This document shows, piece after piece, positions 39,794-48,495 of a DNA stretch of 64,000 bases. The notes under the pieces were generated by a model that had not been told where the DNA came from, made no database searches, and saw only the letters and a program-made list of their open reading frames with translations. The DNA is from Caulobacter sp. (GTDB taxonomy: Bacteria; Pseudomonadota; Alphaproteobacteria; Caulobacterales; Caulobacteraceae), in contig JAUXMY010000008.1 of assembly GCA_030683005.1 (NCBI GenBank), forward strand, positions 62,001 through 126,000. The letters are read 5' to 3'. Position 1 is the stretch's first letter. Every line of letters begins with the position of its first letter. The position numbers were made by a program, and so were the translations under genes.

Positions 39794-41308
39794 TCAGGCG
39801 GCGTGATCGAGGAAGAGCTTCTTGAGATCGGGCTGGCTGACCTTCAGCGAGGGAGTCCGCGGCATCTCGTCGACCGCCAGCAGAACCACGGGCACCTGGT
39901 AGGGAAGCAGCCGCTCCCGCAGGAAGGTCCGCAATTCCTCGTCACTCGGCGGCCTGGCGCCGGCCTTGAGAATGTAGGCGGCGGCCGGAACCTGGCCGAG
40001 CCGGGGATCGGGCAAGGCGACGACAGCGGCCTCGCGCACGGCCGGATGCTGTTCCAGCGCGCGGATCAGGTCGTCCGGCAGGATCTTGAAGCCGCCCCGG
40101 ATGATGGCGTTGTCGTGCCGGCCGTTGATCCACAGGAAGCTGTCGGCGTCGAGCACGGCCAGATCCGTGGTCCGGACCCAGGCCTTTCCGTCGCCCAGGT
40201 GCGGGGCCCGCAGCTCCAGCAGACCCTCATCGCCGAACGCCTTCTCCGCGCCGCTCTCCGGATCGACGATCCGCGCGTCGATGCCGGGGTTCATGCGCCC
40301 CACGGCGCCGCGCTTGTCCTTGTGGTGAGCCTTGAAGTCTCCGATCGTCCAGCCCGCCACACCGCCGGCGAACTCGGTCGCGCCGTAGTTCTGCAAAACG
40401 GGGATACCGAACTTCTCGTAGAACGCATCCGCCAGGTCGGGATCGAGCGGAGCCGTGCCGGTCCGGAAAGCGACGAGGCTGGAAAGGTCGTCCCTCGATA
40501 CCTCGGCGTCGAGGATCATCCGCAGGGCCGATGGCGGGGCGCCGGCGACCTTTGGCCTGTGACGACGAACCGCGTCCACCCAGTCGGCGACGCTGAATTT
40601 GTCGAGCAGGCACGAGCTGCGGCCGCCGGCGATGCAGTTGAACAGACCGAACACGCCGCCGATGTGAGCGAAGGGCGAGTTCAGGATCTGGACGCCCCCA
40701 CGTAGCCGGGGCGCATCCTCGGGCTTGCGGTTATCATAGACGCCGGCGTCGACGACCGCCTGCTCGAGTGCTCGAGCCTTGAGCGGAATACGCTTGGGAA
40801 CACCGGTCGTGCCGCTTGTCAGCATCTCCACGCCAACGCCCGGCGCCTTGCGGTTGAGGTCAGCGCCCGTAGGGGCCGACAATCCATCGACGACTGTGAC
40901 CGGGCCGCCCGGCTCGGAAGGCAGCTGCAGCGCCATGGCGCCGATCTCGCGGGCCGCCGCCAGGACGCTCTCGCGCGCCCAATCCTGAGCCGAGCCAATG
41001 AGCACGGGCGGCTTCAGCATACGGATGTCGGCGGCCAGCCTATCGTCCGGCAGACTCGGGTTCAGGGTCACCACGCAACGATCCGTCGTGACCACGCCCA
41101 GCAGCAGCGCGGCCAGTTCCGGCCGGTTGCGCAGAAGGCACCCGACCCGTTCGCCGGCGCCGATCCCCTGCCCCGTCAGCGCCTGATCGACCGCCTCGAT
41201 GACGCCGTCCAGGTCGCCCCAGCTCCACCAGCGGCGCTGGTACTCCATGGCCGGCGCAGCAGGATCAACCCGCAACACACCCCGCACCAGTTCCGCCAGT
41301 CGTGACAT
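39794..41308 (-). CDS. Acyl-CoA synthetase (class I adenylate-forming)
   Basis: This is an ATP-dependent acid-CoA ligase of 504 residues. The P-loop reads EMLTSGTTGVPKRIPLKA, A5 is NYGATEFAGGVAGW, and the A7-A8 region is DLAVLDADSFLWINGRHDNAIIRGGFKILP. An active-site Lys is expected in the final TPSLKVSQPDLK. The ATG at 41308 is used. It is upstream of the MaoC-like and crotonase genes and 91 bases from the MFS gene; the gap holds an AT-rich operator-like element. Substrate unknown. Confidence 0.85.
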   Translation of the reverse strand: MSRLAELVRGVLRVDPAAPAMEYQRRWWSWGDLDGVIEAVDQALTGQGIGAGERVGCLLRNRPELAALLLGVVTTDRCVVTLNPSLPDDRLAADIRMLKPPVLIGSAQDWARESVLAAAREIGAMALQLPSEPGGPVTVVDGLSAPTGADLNRKAPGVGVEMLTSGTTGVPKRIPLKARALEQAVVDAGVYDNRKPEDAPRLRGGVQILNSPFAHIGGVFGLFNCIAGGRSSCLLDKFSVADWVDAVRRHRPKVAGAPPSALRMILDAEVSRDDLSSLVAFRTGTAPLDPDLADAFYEKFGIPVLQNYGATEFAGGVAGWTIGDFKAHHKDKRGAVGRMNPGIDARIVDPESGAEKAFGDEGLLELRAPHLGDGKAWVRTTDLAVLDADSFLWINGRHDNAIIRGGFKILPDDLIRALEQHPAVREAAVVALPDPRLGQVPAAAYILKAGARPPSDEELRTFLRERLLPYQVPVVLLAVDEMPRTPSLKVSQPDLKKLFLDHAA

Positions 41309-41323
41309 CCGAATGTCCCACCC

Positions 41324-41357
41324 ATTCTATCTAGCTTAATTGTATACCTATTTAATC
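41324..41357 (-). promoter_or_regulatory. AT-rich operator-like element (1 of 4)
   Basis: The region contains CTAGCTTAATTGTATACCTATTTAATCG. It resembles the elements at 43661, 48364 and 50505, which share a TTATCTTA...TTATA...ATAATCG-type pattern. It is directly upstream of the CoA ligase gene on the minus strand. The match here is the weakest of the four. Confidence 0.4.
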
Positions 41358-41399
41358 GCGAGCGTCAAACGGCCGTTTAGCGGCGCGCGTCCCTAATGC

Positions 41400-42764
41400 T
41401 CAGGCAGCCTCCGCAGCGTCCCTTTCGGCGTGGAGGCGACGCATTTTCCCGGCGACCAACCACAGGACCGCGAAGATCACCGGAGCCACGACAACGGTGA
41501 CGATTGTCAGCGAAAGACCGACCTTCAGCTTGTCGTGGAAGACATGGTCGGTGATCAGGCCGGTGACCGTAGCGCCCAGCCCGGTGCCCACCACGGTCAC
41601 GATGGCCAGGAACATGGCTGAGATCCGACCGCGCAGGTGAGCGGGGGCGAACAGCTGGAGCGCCGCCGCCGCGTAGCCGACAAACGGATAGGTCAGCATG
41701 TAGAACACGCCGCTGAGGATCAGGAACGCCCACGGACTGCCACTGTTGACCGCCCAGATCAGGGCCGGGATCGAGAGGAACAGGCCGAACATGTGATACT
41801 TCACGTGGGCGTCCTTCATGCCGCGTCCGTAAAGCCAGTCGACGATCAGAGCGCCGCCGATCTGTCCGACGCCGCCGGCGATCATGTGCTGCACGCCCCA
41901 GGCCATGCCGACCTGCGCAGGGTTCCAGCCGTATTCCCGCATCATCAGGGCCGGGCTCCATCCGGCGTAGGCGTTGGCCAGGATGTTGGTGCAACCAAAG
42001 CCGAGCGGCAGGCCGATGAACAGCAGCCAATCCTTCCTGAGCAGCTGGCCCAGCGTGATGCCGGCCAGACCGCCGCGGTCCGCGGTGTCCTTGGCGATCC
42101 GCTCGGACGAAGGCTTCTCGTGGACCAGAAAGATCAGCGGCGACAGCAGGACGGTCGGCAGGCCAACCGCCATGAACACGAGCTGCCATGGTCGTATCTC
42201 GCCAAGCAGCGGCACGGTGACATGGTCGATATTGGTGACCATGTGCACCACCGCGCCGCCAACGATGGTCGCGATGCCGCCGCCGATGACTGCGCCCATG
42301 GTGTAGACGGAGAAGGCTGTCGCCAGGCGTTTTGGCGGAAACGCCTCGGCGATCATGGAGTGGGCCGCTGGCGTCAGCGTCGATTCGCCTACGCCGACGC
42401 CCATCCGCCCGAGAAACAGCATGGCGTAGTTGCTCGCCATCCCGCAGCTGATCGTGGCGAGACCCCAGATCAGAGCGCCGATCGCAGTGATCCACCGCCG
42501 CGAGAAGCGATCGACCAGCCAGCCCATAGGCAGCCCGCAAAGCACGTAGAAGATACCGAACGCCGGCCCCATCAGCAGGCTGAGCTGGAAGTCGGACAGG
42601 CCGAGATCGCGCTCAAGCGGCCCGACCATCATGTTGATGATCGTCCGGTCGATGAAGCTGAAGATGTAGAGCAGCAGAAAGATCGCCACCATGCCCCAGG
42701 CGGCGATCGCGGCCTTGCGGTCCTGCGGCTCATCGAGCGCAGTGGGATCGATGTAGGGCCGCAT
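41400..42764 (-). CDS. MFS transporter (spinster-like)
   Basis: This 454-residue, 12-helix transporter carries FSFIDRTIINMMVGPLERDLGLSDFQLSLLMGPAF, GLPMGWLVDRFSRRW and LGRMGVGVGESTLTPAAHSMIAEAFP. It is similar in layout to the transporter at 30504-31871, so the cluster encodes two related carriers. It follows the crotonase gene by 29 bases and probably transports a cluster substrate. Substrate unknown. Confidence 0.85.
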   Translation of the reverse strand: MRPYIDPTALDEPQDRKAAIAAWGMVAIFLLLYIFSFIDRTIINMMVGPLERDLGLSDFQLSLLMGPAFGIFYVLCGLPMGWLVDRFSRRWITAIGALIWGLATISCGMASNYAMLFLGRMGVGVGESTLTPAAHSMIAEAFPPKRLATAFSVYTMGAVIGGGIATIVGGAVVHMVTNIDHVTVPLLGEIRPWQLVFMAVGLPTVLLSPLIFLVHEKPSSERIAKDTADRGGLAGITLGQLLRKDWLLFIGLPLGFGCTNILANAYAGWSPALMMREYGWNPAQVGMAWGVQHMIAGGVGQIGGALIVDWLYGRGMKDAHVKYHMFGLFLSIPALIWAVNSGSPWAFLILSGVFYMLTYPFVGYAAAALQLFAPAHLRGRISAMFLAIVTVVGTGLGATVTGLITDHVFHDKLKVGLSLTIVTVVVAPVIFAVLWLVAGKMRRLHAERDAAEAA

Positions 42765-42793
42765 GATGCTTACTCCCGCCGCCGACTTTCCGG

Positions 42794-43603
42794 TCAGCTG
42801 TTCTTGTTCAGCACGGAAACAGGCGAACGGCCGGCGTCGCGCGTCGCGCGCGTCGCGAGGCCCATGGTCGTCACCTCGGACTGCAGCACTCGGTCCATCG
42901 TCGAGTCTTCGGCCGCGTTGAGATTGCGCTTGGCGTAGGAGTAGGCCCAGCGTGGGCCGTCCGCGAGGCTACGGGCCACGTCCAGGGTCAGCTCCCGAAG
43001 ATCCGCGTCGGGCCAGACACGATTGACCATGCCAAGCGCCAACGCGTCGGCGGCGGCGATCTTCTCGCTCAGGAAGTACAGCTCGCGGGCCTTCGCCGTG
43101 CCCAGGATCTGGGTCCAGAACCAAGTCCCGCCGAAGTCTCCCGACAGTCCCGCGCGGGTGAAGGCGCTGGTGAACAGCGCCGACTCCCCGGCGAACCTCA
43201 GATCGCAGGCGCCGGCCAGACTCATGCCCGCCCCGGCGCAGGGCCCGTTGACCATGGCGATCGTCGGCTTGGGCATATCGTGCAGCAGACGAGAGGCTTC
43301 GACCCGGGACTTAAGCTGGGCGTCGAGCACATGCGGCATCTGCAGCAGAAGTCGCTCCTCGTCGGAAAGCAGCGCCTGGGCGTCGAGCTCGGCCTGGCGG
43401 CTCTTGAGATCACCGCCTGCGCAGAAGCCACGTCCCGCTCCGGTCAGCACGACACAACCGACCGAATGATCATCCGCCAGCTGGCGCAGGACGCCGGGCA
43501 GATGCTGCATCAATTCGGAGTCGATGGCGTTGAGGCGTTCGGGCCGATTAAGCGTCACCACGGCCACCCCGCCGTCGCGCTCTACGAGCACGGTATCCGA
43601 CAT
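42794..43603 (-). CDS. Enoyl-CoA hydratase/isomerase family (crotonase) protein
   Basis: The ATG at 43603 (AAGGGAG six bases upstream) gives 269 residues. Motifs are VAVVTLNRPERLNAID, GRGFCAGGDLKSRQAELD and AMVNGPCAGAGMSLAGACDLRFAGESALF. Classic catalytic Glu positions are Ser and Phe; an Asp occurs in GLSGDFGGTW. A hydratase role is therefore doubtful, and isomerase or hydrolase activity is possible. It heads a leftward group that continues into the MFS gene and is divergent from the CoA transferase gene. Confidence 0.85.
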   Translation of the reverse strand: MSDTVLVERDGGVAVVTLNRPERLNAIDSELMQHLPGVLRQLADDHSVGCVVLTGAGRGFCAGGDLKSRQAELDAQALLSDEERLLLQMPHVLDAQLKSRVEASRLLHDMPKPTIAMVNGPCAGAGMSLAGACDLRFAGESALFTSAFTRAGLSGDFGGTWFWTQILGTAKARELYFLSEKIAAADALALGMVNRVWPDADLRELTLDVARSLADGPRWAYSYAKRNLNAAEDSTMDRVLQSEVTTMGLATRATRDAGRSPVSVLNKNS

Positions 43604-43660
43604 AGCCACTCCCTTCGCGTCCCCCCGACCGTCATCAAAGGAGACCCTCAACGCAATCGT

Positions 43661-43690
43661 TTTATTGGTTATCTGATTAAGCTATATGGT
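43661..43690. promoter_or_regulatory. AT-rich operator-like element (2 of 4)
   Basis: The divergent region between the crotonase and CoA-transferase genes contains ATTGGTTATCTGATTAAGC and then TATATGG. It aligns with the elements at 48364 and 50505 through GTTATCT and a following TATA. The position between two divergent starts suits an operator or a shared promoter. Confidence 0.5.
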
Positions 43691-43720
43691 GGGCAACGAG
43701 AACGCAACGGAGGACTCAGG

Positions 43721-44950
43721 ATGGCCGCGCCCCTAGCCGGGATAAGGGTACTGGAACTGGGTCGCGTCTTCGCCGCGCCATGGGCCGGTCAGATGCTGGG
43801 CGACCTGGGGGCCGAGGTAATCAAGGTCGAAGCCATCGACGGCGATCCCATGCGCCAGATGGGAACCGGCGTCATTCGCGACGGGGACGGTCAGGAGACC
43901 TCGGATCGATCCGTTTTCGCAGCTGTGAACCGGAACAAGCTGTCCATCACCGTCGACCTCAGCTCCGAGGCTGGCTGCGAGGTGGTCAGGAACCTGGCCG
44001 GCGTCTGCGATGTTTTCATCGAGAACTTCAAGGTCGGCGATCTGGCCCGGCGCGGTCTGGACTACGAGACCATCCGCTCGCTGAACCCGCGGCTGATCTA
44101 CCTGTCACTTACAGGATACGGGCAGACCGGCCCCTACAGTTCAAAGCCGGGCATGGACAACATCGTCCAGGGCCTGTCGGGCTACATGAGCATGACCGGC
44201 GAGCCTGGCCAGCCGCCACAAGCAAGCCCCGTCTCAATCATGGATTTCTCGGCCGGCATGCATGCCGCTGTCGGCATTCTCGCGGCGCTCTATGGCCGCG
44301 ACAAGGACGGTCTCACCGGCCAGTACATCGACCTGTCACTCTTTGAGTCCGGGCTGGCGCTGGTTGGCTACAAGATGATCGCCGCCCTGATGGCCGGAGA
44401 GCAGCCCCCACGCGGCTCCCGGATCCGGGGCTATGTTCCGTCCGGCGTCTTCGAAACATCTGACGGCTGGCTGCAGATGACCGTGGCCACTGATGTCGAC
44501 TTCCGCCGCTTCTGCGAGACCGCCGGCCGACCGGACCTGCTGTCCGACCCCCGGTTTGAAACCCGCTGGACCCGCTCCGACCATCAGGATGACCTGACCC
44601 CGCTGGTTCAGCAGATCCTCCGTGAGCGCCCTACCGCGGTGTGGATGGAGAGTCTGGGAAAAGCCGGCGTCATGGCCGGCGCCGTACTGTCTCTCGCCGA
44701 GGCGGCGGACGATCCGCAAGCCCGGGACAGGGAGGCCGTCATGACCGTCGCGCATGACGCAGGCGGGACGATCCCTCTGGTTCGCAATCCAATCCGGCTG
44801 TCGAAATCGCCGATCGAGACCTATTCCTCCCCGCCCCTTCTGGGCGCCGACACCGACACTGTCCTGGCCGACCTGCTCGGCATGGATCGATCCGAGATTG
44901 AGGCCCTGAGGGCGTGCGGCGCAATCGGCCCGGCGAGGACCCCCACATGA
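43721..44950 (+). CDS. CaiB/BaiF-type CoA-transferase (class III)
   Basis: The enzyme moves CoA between carboxylic acids. The start is the ATG at 43721 (AGGA site), giving 409 residues. Family motifs are LAGIRVLELGRVFAAPWAGQMLGDLGAEVIKVE, NRNKLSITVDL and LTGYGQTGPYSSKPGMDNIVQGLSGYMSMTG; the Asp in GMDN is the likely catalytic residue. Two thioesterase-like genes follow with overlapping starts and stops, so the three form an operon. The acid substrate is unknown. Confidence 0.88.
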   Translation: MAAPLAGIRVLELGRVFAAPWAGQMLGDLGAEVIKVEAIDGDPMRQMGTGVIRDGDGQETSDRSVFAAVNRNKLSITVDLSSEAGCEVVRNLAGVCDVFIENFKVGDLARRGLDYETIRSLNPRLIYLSLTGYGQTGPYSSKPGMDNIVQGLSGYMSMTGEPGQPPQASPVSIMDFSAGMHAAVGILAALYGRDKDGLTGQYIDLSLFESGLALVGYKMIAALMAGEQPPRGSRIRGYVPSGVFETSDGWLQMTVATDVDFRRFCETAGRPDLLSDPRFETRWTRSDHQDDLTPLVQQILRERPTAVWMESLGKAGVMAGAVLSLAEAADDPQARDREAVMTVAHDAGGTIPLVRNPIRLSKSPIETYSSPPLLGADTDTVLADLLGMDRSEIEALRACGAIGPARTPT

Positions 44951-45747
44951 GCGACAGCTTCTACACCGGCGGCGCAGGGCGTTACTGCGCCACCGATCTC
45001 GCGGTCAGCCCATGGAACCCCAGGCATCAGAACGGCGTCGCCATCGCGGCCCTCGCCGCACACCTGATCGAGACCACGCCAACCCTCGCGCCCATGATGC
45101 TGGCCCGTCTGACCCTCGACATCGCCCGGCCCACGCCGATCGGCGCCTTCGACGCCGTTTGCACCGTCACCCGTGAGGGTCGACGCATGCAGAACCTGGA
45201 GGTGGCGTTCAGCTCCGGCGGGGAGATCACCGCGCGGGTGAGCGCGCTTCGCGTGAGGACAGCGGCGTCGCCTGTGTCCGAAGACGCACTGGTCTACCCC
45301 TCGCCGGATGAGACGCCGGCCATACCGCTGGCGCGGCGCGATCCAAAGAGAGCGGGGCTGGAGACCCGCATCCTCAGTGGCGGACTGACCAGGATCGGGC
45401 CAGGGAGCGGCTGGGTGCGACCGGCCCTGGATATTCTGCCGGATGTCGCGGCAAGCCCTCTGGTGGCGGCCGCGATGGCGGCGGATCTGGGCAGCGGTCT
45501 ATCCAGCATTTTCCCGCACGCCATCTGGAGCTTCGCCAACATCGATCTGGCTATCCATTTCGTGAGGCCGCCGGAGTCGACCTGGATCTTTGTCGATGCG
45601 GAAACGACCAGCGCCGGTGACGGCGCAGCTCTGGTCAATACGGTGTTGGCCGACGAGCGGGGCCCCTTCGCTCGGGCCCACCAGACCCTCTTCGTCGAAC
45701 CGATGCGCATTCCTTCAGCCAGCGTCCGGGACGCAGCCATGGCATGA
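44947..45747 (+). CDS. Thioesterase-family (double hot-dog) protein, copy 1
   Basis: The 266-residue protein starts at an ATG overlapping the CoA transferase stop. It has a TesB-like double hot-dog pattern: ATDLAVSPWNPRHQNGVAIAALAAHLIE, PMMLARLTLDIARPTPIGAF, then in the second half WVRPALDILPDVAASPLVAAAMAADLGSGLSSIFPHAIWSFANIDLAIHFVRPPE. It is closely related to the next gene, suggesting tandem duplication or a heterodimer. Acyl-CoA cleavage is likely, but a hydratase-like role cannot be excluded. Confidence 0.78.
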   Translation: MSDSFYTGGAGRYCATDLAVSPWNPRHQNGVAIAALAAHLIETTPTLAPMMLARLTLDIARPTPIGAFDAVCTVTREGRRMQNLEVAFSSGGEITARVSALRVRTAASPVSEDALVYPSPDETPAIPLARRDPKRAGLETRILSGGLTRIGPGSGWVRPALDILPDVAASPLVAAAMAADLGSGLSSIFPHAIWSFANIDLAIHFVRPPESTWIFVDAETTSAGDGAALVNTVLADERGPFARAHQTLFVEPMRIPSASVRDAAMA

Positions 45748-46523
45748 CCTCCGCCTTCTATCGACGCCTGGCCGATGGCCGCTTCGAGCCGCTGACGCCC
45801 GCCACAGGCTCCTGGAACCGCGCCCACCAGAATGGCGTCGCCGTCGCCGGCCTGCTCGCGCAGGCCATCGAGGCGGCGCCGACCCGTAGCCCCATGAAAG
45901 TGGCGCGCTTTACCCTCGACATCATGCGACCCGTTCCCTTCGCGCCGATCGCCGTGCGGATCGTCCCGGTGCGAGACGGCGCTCGGATGCAGTTGATTGA
46001 CGCCGAGATCGTCGCAGGGGGCGAAGTCGTGGCCCGGGCCAGCGCCATGCGGGTCCGGATGGACGAAAGCCCGACGGCGGAAGAAACCCCGCCGGCCCAT
46101 CCCGGCCCTGACGACGCCCCGCCCAACCCGGTCACCAGCGTGCTCGGCGCCGGCCACCCGATGGAAACCCGGGTGGTCGCCGGATCAATCCGTCAACCGG
46201 GTCCCGGCGCCTTCTGGGCCACGTTCAATGCCGATGTTGTCGAGGGCGAGCCGATGTGCGCCCTGGCTCGCTCGGCGATGGCTTCCGACGTTGGCAGCGC
46301 GCCGTCGAGTATCGTCGAGCGTGGGAAGTGGAGCTTCGCGAACGTCGATCTGTCACTGTATCTGACCCGCGCCCCCGTCGGCGCCTGGGTGCTGGTGGAC
46401 GCTGTGACGATCAGCGCCGGCGCCGGCGTCGGGCTGGTCAACTCCACACTGGCTGACGAGCGAGGGGTCTTCGGCCGGGCGCACCAGACCCTTTTCCTCG
46501 CACCGATCGAGGCTGCGGCCTAG
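45744..46523 (+). CDS. Thioesterase-family (double hot-dog) protein, copy 2
   Basis: The 259-residue protein overlaps copy 1 by ATGA and shares its architecture: FEPLTPATGSWNRAHQNGVAVAGLLAQAIE, PMKVARFTLDIMRPVPFAPI, SAMASDVGSAPSSIVERGKWSFANVDLSLYLTRAPVGAWVLVDA. By eye about half of residues agree with copy 1. Its stop overlaps the stop of the convergent crotonase gene. Two linked copies may form a heteromeric enzyme. Substrate unknown. Confidence 0.78.
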   Translation: MTSAFYRRLADGRFEPLTPATGSWNRAHQNGVAVAGLLAQAIEAAPTRSPMKVARFTLDIMRPVPFAPIAVRIVPVRDGARMQLIDAEIVAGGEVVARASAMRVRMDESPTAEETPPAHPGPDDAPPNPVTSVLGAGHPMETRVVAGSIRQPGPGAFWATFNADVVEGEPMCALARSAMASDVGSAPSSIVERGKWSFANVDLSLYLTRAPVGAWVLVDAVTISAGAGVGLVNSTLADERGVFGRAHQTLFLAPIEAAA

Positions 46524-47359
46524 CGTCCCTTAAAGGCCGGCGGTCGCTTCTCAACGAAGCTCGCGACGCCTTCGCGAAAGTCCTCGCAGGCCAGGCTCGC
46601 GATGACTTCCGCGTAGGCGAGCGCGAGCGCCTCGGCCTGTGACTGATCGGCCGCCAGATTGAGCTGGCGCTTGATCACCCGGGACGAGCGCGGCGAGACG
46701 TTTGCGGCGATGTCCCTGGCGTAGGCCATGGCATGGGCCAGGACGTCGTCCTCGATCACCGCGTTGAGCAGGCCCATGGCCGCCGCCTCGACCGCGCCGA
46801 TCTTCCGTCCCGACAGAAGGATGTCGGCTGCGGCGCCACGGCCGACCAGCCGGGGCAGGCTCCAGGCGAGGCCGGCTTCGGCGGTGAGGCCCCGACGCGG
46901 GAACGCTGCCGTGAACAGGGCCGTAGGCGATCCAAACCGCAGATCGCAGCTGACCGCCAGCGCCAGCCCTACGCCCGCGCAGGGTCCGTTGATCGCGGCG
47001 ATCACCGGTTGCGAGACCGCCATCGGCGCCAGCAGCCGGGAGCGCAGATGCGCCGGCGCGTCGGCAAGGCTGTCGAAGATCGGGTTGGGCTGATCGGGCG
47101 GGTTTGAGCTGATGCCCGCGCCCTTGTCGGACACAAGGCCTTGCAGGCGGTCCATGTCGGCGCCCGCGCAGAAGCCGCGCCCGACGCCGGTCAGGACAAT
47201 GGCGCGCACGGCAGGGTCGGCGCCAAGCATCGCGAAGGCGTCGTCGAGGGCCTCGCCCATGGCCTGGCTGAGGCCATTGAGGCGCTCGGGTCGATTGAGA
47301 GTCACGACCGCGACGCCGTCGGCGCCGATCTCGCAGAGAACGGGGGCTTCGTCGCTCAT
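46520..47359 (-). CDS. Enoyl-CoA hydratase/isomerase family (crotonase) protein
   Basis: The ATG at 47359 with GGAGG seven bases upstream gives 279 residues. Crotonase motifs are VAVVTLNRPERLNGLS, GRGFCAGADMDRLQ and AINGPCAGVGLALAVSCDLRFGSPTALFTAAFPRRGL. As in the other two crotonases here, the two catalytic Glu are replaced (Ala and Phe), with an acid residue in GLTAEAGLAW. It overlaps the nitronate monooxygenase-like gene end by a few bases and is likely co-transcribed with it. Confidence 0.85.
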   Translation of the reverse strand: MSDEAPVLCEIGADGVAVVTLNRPERLNGLSQAMGEALDDAFAMLGADPAVRAIVLTGVGRGFCAGADMDRLQGLVSDKGAGISSNPPDQPNPIFDSLADAPAHLRSRLLAPMAVSQPVIAAINGPCAGVGLALAVSCDLRFGSPTALFTAAFPRRGLTAEAGLAWSLPRLVGRGAAADILLSGRKIGAVEAAAMGLLNAVIEDDVLAHAMAYARDIAANVSPRSSRVIKRQLNLAADQSQAEALALAYAEVIASLACEDFREGVASFVEKRPPAFKGR

Positions 47360-47360
47360 C

Positions 47361-48350
47361 TCAGGCCTCCGCCACTTCACGCGCCTGGTCGACCAGGCTG
47401 GGAGCATCGCAGGCGGCGACATATTCGGCGCGCAACCGGCGGACCAGATCAGCCACCGTGGGCGCGTCATGGATCAGATCGATCCCCTGCCCAGCGCTCC
47501 AGAGTGTTTTCCAGGGCCGCACGTCTTCCGGCAAGTGGTCGTGGCGCATGCCCTGGCCCAGCGGCTCGGGCAGGTCCTTGGGGTCCAGGCCGTTCTGCCG
47601 GATCGACTCCGCCATCCAGTTGGCGGCCACGCCCGCGATCTTGTTGGTGTAGAGCAGGTCCGCCGAGGTCTGACTGAGCAGAAGGTCCTTGTAGGCAGGA
47701 TCGGCGTCCGACTCCTGCGTGGCGATGAAACGGGTCCCGAGATAGGCCAGATCGGCCCCGAGAACTTCCGCGGCCCGGATCACGGCGCCGGTCGACACCG
47801 CCCCCGCCAGCACGATCGTGCCGTCGAAGATCGAGCGGACCTGAGGGATCAGGGCCAGATGGCTTATCGTTCCGGAGTGTCCGCCCCCGCCCACGCCGAT
47901 GCAGGTCAGCCCGTCGACGCCGGCGGCGATAGCTTTCTCGGCGAAACGCAGGCTGGTGACGTCGTGCCAGACCTTGCCCCCCCAGTCGTGCACCTGGGCT
48001 GTCAGGGCCGATGGCTCGCCCGCCGCGCTGATGATGATCTCCACACCGTAACGGCCACAGACCTCAAGGTGCGCCTTGAGCTCGTCAGCGGGCATGCGGG
48101 TGTTCAGGTTCACGGCGATCGGCGCGACGCGGGTCTGTGGATGCCGCGCCTGCCAGCTGTCGAGGTCGCCGCGGATGGCGGCCAGCCAAGCCTCGAACTC
48201 CTCGATGGTCCGCGTGTTGCCACGCGGCAGACCGCCGATCACGCCGGCCTTGCAGGCCTCGCGCACAAGGTCGGGGCCGGTGACCAGGAACATTGGCGCG
48301 CAGATCGCCGGCAGCGTGAGCCGTCGCCGGATGTCCGGTTCCAGAGCCAT
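47361..48350 (-). CDS. Nitronate monooxygenase-like flavoprotein
   Basis: This is an FMN-dependent TIM-barrel enzyme of the NMO family (329 residues from the ATG at 48350, which follows GGAGG by five bases). Motifs are PAICAPMFLVTGPDLVREACKAGVIGGLPRGN, VAPIAVNLNTRM, GVDGLTCIGVGGGGHSG and GADLAYLGTRFIATQES. Many members are annotated for alkyl nitronates, yet in catabolic clusters they may oxidise other carbon acids. A second NMO gene lies at 50579. It is divergent from the GntR gene across an operator-like site. Confidence 0.85.
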   Translation of the reverse strand: MALEPDIRRRLTLPAICAPMFLVTGPDLVREACKAGVIGGLPRGNTRTIEEFEAWLAAIRGDLDSWQARHPQTRVAPIAVNLNTRMPADELKAHLEVCGRYGVEIIISAAGEPSALTAQVHDWGGKVWHDVTSLRFAEKAIAAGVDGLTCIGVGGGGHSGTISHLALIPQVRSIFDGTIVLAGAVSTGAVIRAAEVLGADLAYLGTRFIATQESDADPAYKDLLLSQTSADLLYTNKIAGVAANWMAESIRQNGLDPKDLPEPLGQGMRHDHLPEDVRPWKTLWSAGQGIDLIHDAPTVADLVRRLRAEYVAACDAPSLVDQAREVAEA

Positions 48351-48363
48351 GATCACCTCCCAT

Positions 48364-48393
48364 TTATTATCTTACTTAGTTATACAATAATCG
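48364..48393. promoter_or_regulatory. AT-rich operator-like element (3 of 4)
   Basis: The divergent gap between the flavoprotein and GntR genes contains TTATTATCTTACTTAGTT followed by ATACAATAATCG. Outer TTATT and AATAA are inverted, and CTTAGTTATA...ATAATCG is shared with the element at 50505. It probably binds the GntR/FadR regulator encoded next door. Confidence 0.6.
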
Positions 48394-48495
48394 ACATCTG
48401 GTCGCGCGAGCAAGCCATCACCGCTCGCTCACTTGTGGTAGACAAGTCGACTAGGTTGACGGATTGAAGGCTCAAGATCCGCAAGGCGACTCCTG

